Assembly (NCBI GenBank): GCA_950295325.1
Contig: OX485805.1
Span: 5,520,501 to 5,584,500, forward strand
Source: Polytrichum commune
Taxonomy: Eukaryota; Streptophyta; Polytrichopsida; Polytrichales; Polytrichaceae
Reading direction: 5' to 3'
Length of the DNA stretch: 64,000 nt
Every line of letters begins with the position of its first letter. The stretch's first letter is position 1. Below the pieces are notes generated by a model, which had not been told where the DNA came from, ran no database searches, and was given only the letters and a program-made list of their open reading frames with translations. Of this stretch, positions 1-11,767 are shown in pieces. The position numbers and the translations under genes are program-made.

Positions 1-505
1 TGGGTTGGTATACATTTGAATGCATGATATAAACACATTATCAATAATGGTATGAAATATTCTACCTTATTGGTATCAAAATCGTTATACCAGTCACATA
101 TTGATACTCTTGATGGGTATCACCAGATAAGAGAATCCTATTGTATCTAAGTTGTATGTGGGTTAACACTGTCCTAGTATCATATTGATACTATATGATT
201 TGACCTAAGTATGAAGGTTTTTGCATGGTATATATAGACACGAGTGATATTGAAAATAAAATTATCTTCAAACACCCAATTCTGTATGTTACTCAAAGAA
301 GATGATGTAAAATCCTCGTTAGATGTACCTAAAGGATATTAAAAAAATGTTAACCCAGTCCAACAATGGTACAATCAAGATTTCTCTTAGTATACGTACT
401 AATTGTAGTTGTACATATAAGGTCCTTTGAGGCACAATTGTAACAAAGCCCTCTTTATTTTTTGGAGGAAGAAGCAGCTTGCATCTATTTTTGAAACTCA
501 AAACT
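1..505. repeat. Duplicated 3' flank of LURP copy A
   Basis: This stretch matches 26732-27240 (the 3' flank of LURP copy B) almost line for line. A more diverged relative lies at about 45640-46080. Similarity to the B copy stops abruptly near 505 and resumes near 4395, so the bases between are an insertion. No convincing coding potential is seen. Confidence 0.75.
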
Positions 506-723
506 GGAGCATACGTCTCCATTATGTCATTCACAAGGTTCCAATGACTATGGGAAAGATTTAACCAAAATCAAACACACCCCATGGCCAACTTCTTACA
601 CCCCCCACCTCAAGACTTTGTCACTGAAATTCTATGGTTAATCCAAAGATATGTCACAATCCTCCCTAAAACGAAAAAAAAAAATCCAATCATCAAAGAC
701 TACACCATTCAAACCTACATGGT

Positions 724-2535
724 TTGGAGATTTTACTAAGTGGGAAAAACGATCATCCTACAATGATTATTGTGGACGAATCTTCCAAATCATCTTCGTA
801 TGATGACAATAAGGAGCACGGAAAACGAGTGGAACATTATTTGGCTGTAAATGAAGAAGCAATTGAAATACCCGTAGAGAATGATGGCCTCGTCAAAAGA
901 TTCGGAAAAGTTGGGAGACATCCTAAGAGAGAGAGGCACATGCCGAGAGAGTGGTGGAAGAATCACATTCTACCTCAACACGATGAAGAACGGACCAATA
1001 TGACATGTTTGGACGATCCTTTAAATTTGTGTGAAGAGTTGAGATCCAAAGATGCGAGTAAGTGGAAGGCTGTAATGCAAAGAGGAATACAACTCGCGCA
1101 TGACCAACGGTACATGGGAAATTGACGAACCTTCCAAAGGATGACAACAATGTAGAATGCTAATGAGTGTTTTGCATCAAGGGGGATGCATTGGATGAAA
1201 TTGTTAGGCATAAGACACAGTTAGTAGCAAAGGGACATTTTCAAGCGGCCAGATTGGATATCACGAGACCTTTGTCCCCGTGCCCAAATTCATCACCATT
1301 AGATGTATTTCTCATAATAGGAGCAATAATGGATTGGGGATACCACCAAATGGACGTAAATACACATTTTTGAATGGTGTGTTAGAGGTAGAGGTCTATA
1401 TGGATCAATCGGAGGGGTTCCTACAAGAGGGGAAGAAACACCTTGTGTGCAAACTCAAGAAAGCTTTATACAAGCTCAAGTAATCGCCGAGGATGTGATA
1501 CCACCGTATGGACTTGTTCTTCATCAACGAGGGATTTTGTAGGAGCCAAGCGGATCATTCGTTGAATGTGAAAGAAACAGGTGAATCTTTATTGGTGACA
1601 ATTCTTTACGTGAATGATTTGATTATATTGGCAAATAGTGTGACCCAATTGAAGTGACTCAAATCGGAACTTGATTTTTTTTTAACATGAGAGATCTTGG
1701 AGAGTTGTGTTATTGCCTAGAAGTGGAATTTGAGAAAAATAGAAAAACCCGTATCATCACCATAAACCAAAGGAGTTACATCAAGGAGGTCCTAAAGTGT
1801 TTCAACATGAAATAATGCAAACCAATCGGAACTCCGTTCAATGCAAATTTAAAATTGTTAAAATGTCAGATGAAGAATTTAGGTATGTGCAAAGGAAAAA
1901 TGGAAGGTCTTTTATACAAAACCGGGTCAGATCTCTCATGTATGTAATGGTGGGTATGAAGGTCGATCTTGCATTTGCGGTGAGTACGGTAAGCTAATTC
2001 ATGTCAAAGGCCAGTCTATTGCATTGGATGGCTATGAAACGCATCATGAGGTATTTGAAGGGCATTTTGAGCTTCAAATTATGTCTTGGAGGCAAAGATA
2101 TTGCATTGAGAGGATTTTGCGATGCAGATTGGGCGGGAGATGCAAATGACCGGTGATCTACCACGGGATACATGTTTCTTGTTGGCGTTGGAGTCATTTC
2201 ATGGAAATGCAAGAAGAAACCAATCATTGCATTGTCTATGATGGAGGTGGAGTACATGGCCACTAGCCATTACATGAAAAAAATAGTTTGGCTTAGGCAA
2301 CTTTTGGTGGATGTGGGATATATGCAAAAAAGACCAACATCCATCATGTGCAATTATCAAGGATGCATAGAACTTGCAAAGAATCCCACACACCATTCTT
2401 GCACCAAACATATCGATGTACAAAATTACTTCATTAGAGAGTAACTAAATCCAAGAGATATGTTTAAAGTATTGTCCAACAGAGGATATGATAGTGGACG
2501 TGCTAACCAATACACTTGCAGATGATAGGCATCAA
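724..2535 (+). pseudogene. Decayed Ty1/copia polyprotein
   Basis: This is a degenerate Ty1/copia pol region in several frames. At 724-1125 lies the linker between integrase and reverse transcriptase. At about 1338-1483 is the reverse-transcriptase core with HQMDVNTHFLNG and LVCKLKKALYKLK. Near 1610 the catalytic YVDD motif reads YVND, so the second aspartate is lost. At 2172-2444 lies the RNase H domain (ALSMMEVEYMA, KHIDVQNYFIRE). Stops and frameshifts between these blocks rule out a working polyprotein. It lies inside the 3.9-kb insertion that interrupts LURP copy A. Family assignment rests on the motif order typical of copia; the element's 5' part is not recognisable here. Confidence 0.85.
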
Positions 2536-2679
2536 GCATTAATAAAGACAATGGATTTAGAAGCCTTTGACTACTCGCAAAGTAGGAGTGTAGAAGGTAG
2601 AGCATTAGATTGCTCATAGTCAATTTAAATGTAGTGAAAAAGTTATGAGAAACAATAAGATTAGAATAAGGCCACAACC

Positions 2680-3462
2680 TGTTACAAACCTCTCACCGGT
2701 TGGCAATTGGTTTCTTAACAACAAAATCTCAAAGTAAAGAATTGAAACAAACACAAAATTTATTTCTTCCTCTAAGGACAAACCGCAACCAAATAAAGTT
2801 TGGTCAAAGAAGCTCTACCACCCGACCATAGGAAAGAGAGCTAACAACAAAAAGCTCCTCTCTCCTCCCCCGAGCTTCCTCTTATGCCAAAGGCCTACTT
2901 TTACTTTCTATATTTACATATAGTAAAAGTATTCTATTCATAGCTCTATCTTCTAGTTCTATTATGAATCTTCTATCTTTGGTTCTTCTAGAACCTTCTT
3001 TCATCTCTTATTTCAATTCCATTCTTCCGATTGGAACTGTCTAATTCCAATTGGATTCATCCATTCTTCTTTCTAGTTGGAACTGTCTAATTCCAACTTG
3101 GTTCATCCAACCTTTCTCTTAGTTGGAACTGTCTAATTCCAACTAGCTTTATCTATTCATTGAGAGTTGTCTAACTCCAATGAATAACATTCATCTTTCC
3201 AAATATGGAGTGGTCTAACTCCTATTTACCTCATCGAGAGTTGTCTAACTCACGTGCACATGTTCTCAATTGGAATGGTCTAGTTCCAATGCACTAAATC
3301 CGGAGCTGTCTAATTCCAGTGCACATGTTGTCAATCTGGAGTTGTTTTACTCCTATCCAATCATCTTCAACTGAGAGTTGTCTAGCTCTCATCTTTCTCT
3401 GCTTACACACTGGCACCTGTAGTTAGAATATTCCTTAATAATTCTAGTTACATTACACAACA
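2680..3462 (+). repeat. Putative 3' LTR of the copia element
   Basis: The stretch downstream of the copia RNase H domain begins TGTTACAAACC and could end ...ACACAACA near 3462, which fits TG...CA long terminal repeat tips. It holds a remarkable array of short imperfect palindromes (3029-3392). The 5' LTR is not visible, so the boundaries are inferred. Confidence 0.35.
3029..3392. repeat. Array of about ten mini-palindromes
   Basis: About ten units of the type TTGGAACTGTCTAATTCCAA recur every 25-60 bp, at about 3031, 3075, 3121, 3158, 3200, 3236, 3269, 3300, 3336 and 3371. Each has a 5-8 bp stem around a conserved GTCTA loop. In several units both arms differ together (TTGGAA/TTCCAA, TGGAG/CTCC, GAGAG/CTC), so pairing is kept. 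Confidence 0.8.
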
Positions 3463-3879
3463 CTAGTCTGAAAAGGGATAAGATTAATCCCATATTGTTT
3501 GTATGAACCACAAAAAAAACATTAAAAAGCAAAGCACTGAGAGCATGAGATCATCTCACTCCAAGTATGTTCATATGCCTTTGTATAGGTGAATATGCTT
3601 TTGCAATCTCATCTCTAATCCTATTGTCTTCAAATAAGCTACTCATAATTGCCATCATTAACCCTAAGATCTAGTCCACACACAAAATTACAAAACAAAA
3701 AGTTAGAGCACACACTTGCATAATAGGCAACGAAATCGCTGACTAGCTAGCAAATGATGGGACCCTCCTAAACAAACCCACCAACACACCTTAGATTCAT
3801 ATAACTCACACCACACCATACTAGCTCAACAAGATCCCAACCGGCACACACACATGCACATTATGCAACCTTCAAGCAT

Positions 3880-4380
3880 ACATCAACGAAGAACACAAGA
3901 ATAAAAGATTAAGACTGGCTCAATCCACATGTATACACAAATGGACATCCAACAACCGAATTGACCACAAACTCTCCAACCAATTTCGGAAAAACCCCGG
4001 AATCACAGACCTCAAATCACACAAACAATGAAATTTAGATACGCCCAATACATGGGCGACCACTGCAAAAATATATTTTGGCCCACTCTACACCCAAACC
4101 CAAATTGCGTACTATGCTTCAATAATGCCATAGAAACCTGGCCACACTTACTTTCTACATGCTCAAACCCTCACATAAGAAGACTCCGTATAGGATGCCA
4201 TAATAAATCATCACACCAAATAGCACACACGAGATCCTACGAACTCATCAACATAGGAAACCAAAACTCTAGACCTCAAGACATCATAGTCCCACAATGA
4301 CTACTCCATGCACATGCCACATTCTCCTATGTACATGCTTAGACAAATCCGGGTATAATTGCATCGAATTTAACGTCCCT
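3880..4380 (+). pseudogene. 3' end of a LINE ORF2 (zf-RVT tail)
   Basis: The 90-residue frame at 4028-4300 carries the cysteine/histidine pattern found at the C terminus of plant LINE reverse transcriptases: MKFRYAQYMG, then CVLCFN, TWPHLLSTCSNPHI and RIGCHNKSSHQIA. A second frame from 4297 continues with CTCHILLCTC, the usual downstream motif, so a frameshift and a stop have broken the gene. Weak similarity extends upstream to about 3880. Only the 3' end is present, as expected of a 5'-truncated LINE copy. It forms the right end of the insertion into LURP copy A and supplies that gene's new stop codon. Confidence 0.75.
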
Positions 4381-7300
4381 CTCCGTGAATTTAACGTCCA
4401 GGGTGATGACAAGGGAGAAGATAAAAGCAATGTCCATAGTCGGTTGCACCACAACATGGTAATTGTATCTTCTATTGGAAGATTTGTTTTTTTCCCGCAT
4501 CACCTGCACAAATTTAAGATTTAGGGTTTTGAGTTTAAGGTTAGATACATGTAAGCAACAAGACATTGATTGAAACATTCCATGGTAAGCTAGAAGTGCC
4601 TAATTTGGTTACTTATCTTAATTGGACACCTATGTTTGCGTGGTTTATAGTTTGGTGTGGCTCCAATAATAGATACCAAAAAAATTGGACTGCATGCTCA
4701 AAATATAGAAACCATTCTAAGCTCAATGGTCAACATAAGAAAGGGGATCTATATGACCATTTTATGAGCACGAGAATCTTCAAATCAATAATGAATATGA
4801 TATTCTTATGAGCTCATAAAATTATGAGGAAAGTGGTGACACCGTCAAATTGGATTTGCTAACCATCTCGTACTGCTGTGTGTTTCATATCCTAGGAGAA
4901 GTGGACTACTATGAAAAGATATTCATTTAAGATCCATCTATGTAAGTGTAATCCGCTATGGTTCACACGCTCATTGTGAAGGTCATTGGGTCAACTAGTC
5001 ATAATAGTTGTGGGTATTGGCAAGTCCAAGACCAACATGCGATCAAGTTGTCCCGGTTACAACCATTCCACGGAATCCACCTCTTGATTGACAAAGTGGC
5101 CTCCAAAGGGACTCTATAATTCATGCTACAGTAGTGTTGACAAACATAGGTGATATCATTTCTTCAAAGCCAAGCAGAACTTCTTTTTGCATTCTTGATA
5201 GTCATATGTCCATTGACTTGTGAACTTAACACGATATAAAATGCTTGTGGTGTGTACATATGTCTCACACCATCTCAAAGTAAAAAAACCCAATTGCTCC
5301 AGTATTCCTGCAAAGATTATCGATTGTAACTGGCCTGGAATGACACTTCATAATTTACCATATTCCAATCCTCTGTATGCAATCCAACAATGACGTTTGT
5401 TGTGTATGGTCAAGAAGCCACTTGAAAATCAAACATGCCAACTTTAATTCCAATATGTTGTCCTAGACTTTCCCTTTGGAATCAAAGTTGCCATGTTTGA
5501 TCTCAAGCGACTTCTTGACCATGACCACAAACAAGATTGAATGGGATGCTTACAAAGGTTGAAAGAATCCAAATTTTGGTTGGAAAACAGAGAGCATAAA
5601 TAGAGAGCCATTCCAGCCGATTCCAAGAGTCATTGAAGAAATATTGAAGCTCTGTTTTTGCACTTTGTGATGTTGGACAGAACTTTTACACCAGAAAGTG
5701 ACTTATATTGCCTCACAGCAGCCAGTCAGTCGACTTGCGAGTATCTATTTTATTAATTGCGAAGTGTCACATTTGACATAACATTATTAAGCATTGTGCG
5801 TTCGTTCCTGTGGGCTTTGAGAATACGACCTTGGGATGCCCCAAACTAGTGCAAGCAAGGAGACTCAAATTAAGTTGGCACTAGGTGGGGGCATCCCATG
5901 CTTATACTCTCTCATGGCCCACATGAACAAATGCACACTGCTTGATAATGTTATGGAGTCATGGCCAACCTGTTATGCCACTTTATCATCATACCAAACC
6001 TCATCCCCTAACCCTATACACAAGAAGCAAATGATAGCGCCCATCGACATCAACATAACCTTCTAAGGTATGCGGGTGTTACTTCCTTAATTGGACACGG
6101 TCCATATTTGATTGGTATGTGGTTCGGTGAGGACCAAAGAACAAACACCATACCGGAGCATGTTTAAAAGAGATTGGACTACATCTTCAGATTTTAGTAA
6201 CTACTCCGCCTTCAATAGTGAACACAGTTGGGAGGACCTATGTATTCAATCAAGGAATTAACAAACATGCACTTCCGAGAACCATGACAAAATAAGGGGA
6301 GGATTGATGTTTCATCTGATTTTGGCTGATGTTTCCTCGTAGCTTTGCCAATGCAACACAAGTTTTGTCGTGGATATGTAATCGATACACGTTAGAGGAC
6401 ACCTTAGAGGACACGAAGACATGAACCAAATAACTCTAAGGTATGCAAGTGTTATTGGGTTACTTTCCTTAATCGGACACGGTCCATATTTGATTGGTGT
6501 GTGGTTTGGTGAGGACCAAAGAACAAACACCATAGAGGAGCATGTTTAAAAGAGATTGGACTACATCTGCAAATTTTACTAACTATGACACCCTCAATAG
6601 TGAACATAATTGGGAGGACCTATGTATTCAATCAGGGAATCAACAACTATGCACTTCCGAGAACCATAACTAAATAAGGGGAGGACTGATGTTTCATCTG
6701 ATTTTGGCAGATGCTTCCTCGTAGCTTTGTCAATGCGACACAAGTTTTGTTGTGGATATGTAATTGATCCAAGGTGGAGGACATGAAAAAGCAAACCCAA
6801 TAACATCCCACACATAATAAATCAATCTTTTGATATCATATAATCTCACTGGGTTGCATACGGTCTCCATTCTAGTCATCTAATATGCATTGTGTGGAGA
6901 TTCGTGTTGTACATTACCTCAGCTGCAAGTTGATCCTCCCCGAGAAAAATGGTGTACCTCTTCATGTCAAAGTCGTTCTTATCATGTCCCTTGATGGTGT
7001 AATCTGGCACTTGCTGAATGACATTGGAGGAGAGAAAAATGTGAAAAGAGAGTCCATTCCAAAAACTCCTTTTCATTTTCATCCTCCACAGTGGCTGATC
7101 CCGCCCCTTGACGACTGGAAAAGCATAAGCTTTATAGTGCGTGCCAAAACATGACGTCTGCATCAAGGTTGGCAGATGAGAATCAGACACCTTGTTAAAC
7201 TTCATCGAGTCCGAAATTCTGAGAGTATGACACACTCAGCTTTTACTCTTCCACCGCTCCAGCACTCACCCTTTCCCAAGAAACAAGTAGTCCTTCTTGA

Positions 7301-8396
7301 GATCCCAGAACCAACAGGTTAGGGTTCTCAACATGTACATCTTCAGTTTTAGTTTCGTACATCCTGCTTAAGCTTCGGGTTGAATGGAATGATCTCTTAA
7401 CTCGGAGGACGAATCAGAGAAGTTTGCAACATGGGGTGGCAACTCTGCCTTTTAGAACACCTGTTCCCAATTGACTGTCTAATTCTTCGCATGAATTGAC
7501 GATTTGTTCTTTACAAAGGCGAGAAATATGCTTGAAAGAGAGAGATCCTTTCATATGATTTGTGTCCGAACTAGAAATGGTTTGCACTTTTAGAACTACT
7601 TAGAAGCAATTTTTCTGAGACATGGGTGACCTCCTAGGTGTCGGATGTTGCAGATAAGTAATCCTGTAAAATCTCTTAGAAGGTCCAGTTTCAGAATTGC
7701 TTAAAATGCAAAAGTGGCTCCCAAGCAATGCTTCTTAGAACTGGTTGAGTAGCTCCAAACCGAGTTCTAAAGATGGTGACCCTTGCGAGTGCTGGAGATA
7801 GTTGCCACCCCGGGACTGGGGAGGGAAGGTAAGATAGCGAGAAGTTGAATCTGTGATGGAATAGAAAAGCGTGAAAGACTGTGTTATAGAAGAATGTTAA
7901 GGTACTACGGATACTCAAAACCAACTATGAAGCTAAAACCAACCACCTTGTACTCGAATCATACTATTTTGGGGACTTCAAATGGATGATGATGTTAAAC
8001 AGTGTTAGTTTCAGGGTATGCCTACCTTACGAGTGCACACACAACGGTGCCCGACTGACTCGATTGCACATGCAAAATAATGGTTATCACAGATTAAACC
8101 TATAAAAGGAATACAGGTTGCAGTGAAACTAGGTAGGCTTCTCTAGTGAAATGTTATCGATCTCTTGTTGATTACGCAGGCAATGGTAGGAGCGATTTCC
8201 GTACACTGCATTTGAGAAGCACCCCAGGTCCCGAATCTTTGTGCAATACCCGATCGGTCCCTGATTTCTCGAACACCTTAAACACAAGCTCTCCATTCGA
8301 GTCAGTGACATCCTCTTTGGTGACCTTGAATCGTGCTACCTGTTGAAGGCAATACCCCCGCCCAACGATAGGGTTAGCTGCTGCTGCTCCCTCCAT
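4339..8396 (-). CDS. LURP-one-related protein, copy A (3 exons)
   Basis: LURP-one-related proteins have a tubby-like beta-barrel fold; the founding Arabidopsis member is induced during oomycete defence. My model is complement(join(4339..4503, 6918..7157, 8205..8396)), 198 residues, all junctions in phase 0. Exon 1 (64 aa) starts MEGAAAANPIVG and has VTKEDVTDSNGELVFKV. Exon 2 (80 aa) has VVKGRDQPLW and VPDYTIKGH and ends QLAAE before a GTAATG donor. Exon 3 (54 aa) has the terminal strand VVVQPTMDIAFIFSLVITLD. Acceptors are TTTGTGCAG and GATGCAG. The exon 1 donor is GTACGG, against GTACGT in copy B, so splicing may be weaker. About 17 C-terminal residues after the conserved aspartate derive from the TE insertion. 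The start lies about 200 bp from the 11-kb Mutator element. Family call is firm; expression is unknown. Confidence 0.75.
4582..4945. mobile_element. MITE family 1 copy in copy A intron 2
   Basis: A roughly 360-bp non-coding repeat, also found at 27497-27866, 24940-25303, 32945-33293, 38684-39075 and 44929-45284. Conserved internal blocks include AGAGATTGGACT-like and ATTTAAGACCCATCTA sequences. It lies in intron 2 of LURP A and at the same place in copy B, so it predates the duplication. Confidence 0.65.
5406..5523. repeat. Intronic long-stem hairpin, copy A version
   Basis: An inverted repeat with arms at about 5406-5453 and 5476-5523 and a loop of about 22 nt. It is homologous to the more perfect hairpin at 28622-28740 in copy B. 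Here the 5' arm has gained extra mismatches (CATGCCAACTTTAATTCC against CATGGCAACTTTGATTCC) while the 3' arm is unchanged. Confidence 0.8.
6063..6812. mobile_element. Tandem duplicate of MITE family 2
   Basis: Two adjacent copies (about 6063-6435 and 6435-6812) of a roughly 370-bp repeat that is single in copy B (29285-29658). The family ends in TIRs of the form CTAAGGTATGCGGGTGTTAT, seen in inverse as AACACCCTCAAACCTTAG near 53745. Relatives lie near 31985-32180 (-), 44270-44554 (-), 53330-53758 and 59822-60130. It expands intron 2 of LURP A. Confidence 0.7.
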
Positions 8397-8600
8397 TTTT
8401 TGTGATCTCAATAATAACGGCCGCACTCACCTACTAAATTGAAGCAACAAACTTCTTCATTGCTTGCTGTGATGATTTTATGAACAGGTTTCGAACTTAT
8501 GTCAACCCTTTTGCCAATTTCCAATCTTGTATTTCGGGTAACTTGTCGTCCTCCTCCGCACTTTTTGATGTAGATTTTCCATGGCAGACATTTCCAGTAC

Positions 8601-9265
8601 GGGTCTCTCTATAGTACCCCTACGAGCGTAACACGGAGCCTGAACGCGGGCAGGGGCAGCCCGTCGCTCCCCGACCCTCCCTCTCCCCGACCCTGGCCGT
8701 CCCGAGCCTTGGCCGCCCGCCCGCTCATCCACCGGGATGAACTTTCATCCCGTCGTCGACTCCGCTCCGCCTGCTCCACCCCGCTCCGGCGCTCCTCATT
8801 CTTCCGGAGAGGCGCACCGTCCTCACCAGCTTGGAATCTTCTTCTCTTCATTTTCCTCATCGCCCTCTCCAAGTCATCTTTAACGACTTCCACCATCACA
8901 GTTCTGGCAAGGAAGGAAAGGGATAAACGAATTGCCAAAAAAGCCTTCAAGGAGAAACTGAAGTGGATTCAGAACCAAAGATCCAGGTACGACATTATGC
9001 TCCACATACACTTATCTTCTGTCTGCAAGAACAATCAGGATCTTGAATGTCAATGTTTTCTTCCAACAGTCTCCCCTTGTCAACACATTATTGTTGATGT
9101 ACAAGATGCTCAATTAAATGTGGAATGGCTTTCTACCAGGCAGCTTATATTACCTTCCGAGGATGCACTTCACAACTTGAGGTCTGACATTCTTGCGTGA
9201 CAAATGTCTGGCAGTCTTTCACAAACTGAAAACCCTGGGCAATCCTTGGATAGGTATCTGGATTA
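8601..9265 (+). repeat. Left TIR of the 11-kb MULE
   Basis: This 665-bp arm is the inverse of 18983-19668. Its outer 230 bp is strongly GC-rich, unlike the AT-rich surroundings. It holds overlapping long ORFs on both strands (8709-9200 + and 8609-8950 -) that match no family I recognise. A good splice donor (TCCAG|GTACG) lies near 8987, so the TIR may include a promoter and a first exon, as TIRs of autonomous Mutator elements do. Confidence 0.88.
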
Positions 9266-10868
9266 TGTGTTTGTAATTCGAAGCCAAGGTCCACTTTACA
9301 TCTTGTGCATTGCAGGATCTGGAACTAGGTTTAAGGAATTTGGTGAAAGGATTGTGGAGGAATGGCCACCAGATAATGCACGTCTAAAAAGTGACTACGC
9401 TTGTCTTTATCTTCTCTTCCCCAAAAAAGCACTGCTGTCTGTCGTAGGTGTCTTAGCACCGTGCTTCCAGTGTCCGAATTTCGATTTCGTAGTCAGCAAA
9501 GTGTCCAGGAATGAATCATACGGTCTATAAGTGAATATCCACACCTGTAAACTCATGTCTGTGATCATCAAATCCGTCCCTGCCATTGCACTACAAGGTG
9601 AGCAATCTCTACATCTCTCTCGCTTGGGGCTGGAATCGATGAGGTCTGCTTTGTGTTAATAATGAACAAGATACTCATACGTATGAGGAAAGTGGTTGTG
9701 CCCTCAATTTGGAATAGCTAACCACCTAATCATCTATTTGATAGTATCCTAGAGAAGTGGGCTTGATGAAAAAATTAACCATTTAAGACCCATCTACCTT
9801 ACATTGTAACAATTTCAGAGCTTCAAAACTGAAGTTTATGGTTTTTGGACCCTTGAACTTGGACAGGAAATTTGGATTCAAACTAACTAAGGATATTCTG
9901 GATTGTAAAATCTAACGAAACTGTTCTGATTAATTACATGTACTTATAACGAAACCACTAATAGTGACAGTCTAGGTGGCCAAGAGAAAAGACCTATGGC
10001 AAAATATTGTCATCACTAGTAACTATACAAAATACACAAAATATGGTAGATATTGTGGCCATAGTAAAGTGTGACTTACACTTTGCATCCCAAGAGTGTG
10101 GTCCGCAACAGACACCATTGTGTATCTGTAGAAATCTCAAGATACGTGGCACGGTCTTCATTGTTTCTAACAATCAATAGTCACATAGGAGAATCTAGTA
10201 AGATCATTAGTGTTAGTCATTCACCCTCAGTGGGTACTTAAATTAGGAACAGTCTTCTAGGTAGGTTAGTCAAGCTCATGGCCGGGTTCACTTGTATATG
10301 ATTAACCATTGTTCATTTGGAATACATCTCCACATCTCATAAGCTTGTGTTTCTTTAGTATGAAAATATGCACAACCTAGTCACACTTGAATCGTTCATC
10401 ACTCACCATGTTCTCATTCTTCCACTTTTTAGTTGTGCACATCATGTAGTTTTCCCCGAGTTCATGGTTTGAGTGTCCTGTGAATCCTGAATTTGACACA
10501 CGCACGCAAGCACTTACACACACACACGCGCACGCACACACAGACACACATACACGCACGCACGCTCTTTTATAATTCTGAAAGTGTCTACATACAACAC
10601 TCGAATTATCGAGCAGCTACATATTTATGTGTTGATTTATATTTGCGCTTTATTTACCCAAACTGACACACTTCTTCTTGAAGCTGATCGACTTACATTC
10701 TTGCATTGCAAATGAGGATCAAGGCAGAAAGTTGCTCTCTTATATGTGAGCATGGCCTACAGGAGATTATTTTCTTTTCTTTATTTGTAGTAACCTCATT
10801 AAAAGAACATATGTGGCTTGGACCTGTAAAATACACAGGCTATTGACATTTATCTTCGATTGTGGCAG
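9266..10868. other. MULE interior, no gene recognised
   Basis: An open frame runs through 9204-9530 beyond the left TIR, with a possible acceptor (TGCATTGCAG) near 9317; its product is unknown. A partial MITE family 1 copy ends at about 9650-9805. A CA/CG dinucleotide microsatellite lies at about 10496-10563. No upstream exons of GMD are found here. Confidence 0.5.
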
Positions 10869-11058
10869 ATACTTCCGACCTTCGGAGGTGGACAATCTCC
10901 GTGGCAATGCTACCAAGGCGAAAGAGATTCTAGGCTGGCAACCGAAGGTTAATTTCAAGCAGCTGGTGAAGATGATGGTGGATGCTGATTTGGAGAAGGT
11001 GAATCGTGAGAAGGTGCTTGTTGAGCATGGCTACATGGATTCTCACCAGCAACCTTGA
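10869..11058 (+). pseudogene. GMD: GDP-mannose 4,6-dehydratase, last exon only
   Basis: GMD converts GDP-mannose to the 4-keto-6-deoxy intermediate of GDP-L-fucose synthesis in the cytosol. After a clean acceptor (TTGTGGCAG) the frame reads the C-terminal 63 or so residues of plant [37 protein letters not shown], then the usual end GYMDSHQQP and a stop. Full enzymes have about 370 residues. The Rossmann-fold and catalytic parts were not found in the 1.6 kb upstream or elsewhere in the window. The piece lies inside the 11-kb Mutator element, so I read it as a captured fragment with its 3' UTR. The frame is intact, so capture is recent or the piece is still read. A true gene with giant introns is the less likely alternative. 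Confidence 0.8.
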
Positions 11059-11767
11059 AAGCATCCACCACTTTTTGTTATCTACTTTACTTTACTTTCC
11101 TGTAATTTGTTTCCTGTAATTTGTTTCCTGTAAGAGCAAAGTAAAGCTAGAGAGGGGTTTGTTTTAAACTTTTGGAGGAAAGAAACATGGGCTGTAATGC
11201 ATGCATGCGGGGAATTGTTTTAGTAGAGGGGACCTTTTTTTTATGAAATAATGGCCTGAACTACTACCAGCCAAAGATGTGGAGCTTTTTTTTCGCACCA
11301 AGGAGACATTACATAAGAATGAGATCTAAATTCATAAATGCTGCAACCTCCTCTCCACGTACTACAAGGTGCCGAGCGAGCTGAGAGAAAGGAACTATAA
11401 AATTTTGACTAAAAGGAGGAGCAAGGAATTAGGGCTTGAAGAGGTGGAGTCAGTAAGCCATCAATTTCTTATAGACTCCGCCTCATCAGTGTCCATGTTC
11501 ATATAAATTGGCAGGATATACTCGAGTCGATGAATTTTCACAGCACATGATGCTGTTCGATTATAACTCCGTTTTCATGTTCGTCTGTCAGGGGAGAAGC
11601 GATAAGGCCAGCTTTCCTGTTTTGTGATGTTCTAAGTCTCTCCAACTAATTATGTCTGGTTGCAATTCTCAGATGCAATGAGTGAGTTCCAAGAATTCAC
11701 AAGAAGAAGTGGCATGTGTAAGTAGAATAGGACCCTCTCTACTCACATACATTCCGCCATTTCTACT

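Noticed and set aside
3029-3392. CRISPR-like array
   Set aside because: Units are imperfect palindromes with variable spacing in eukaryotic TE sequence; there are no cas genes.
10813-10868. Upstream extension of the GMD frame
   Set aside because: The residues before RYFRP do not match GMD and a good acceptor lies exactly at the similarity boundary, so they are intronic.
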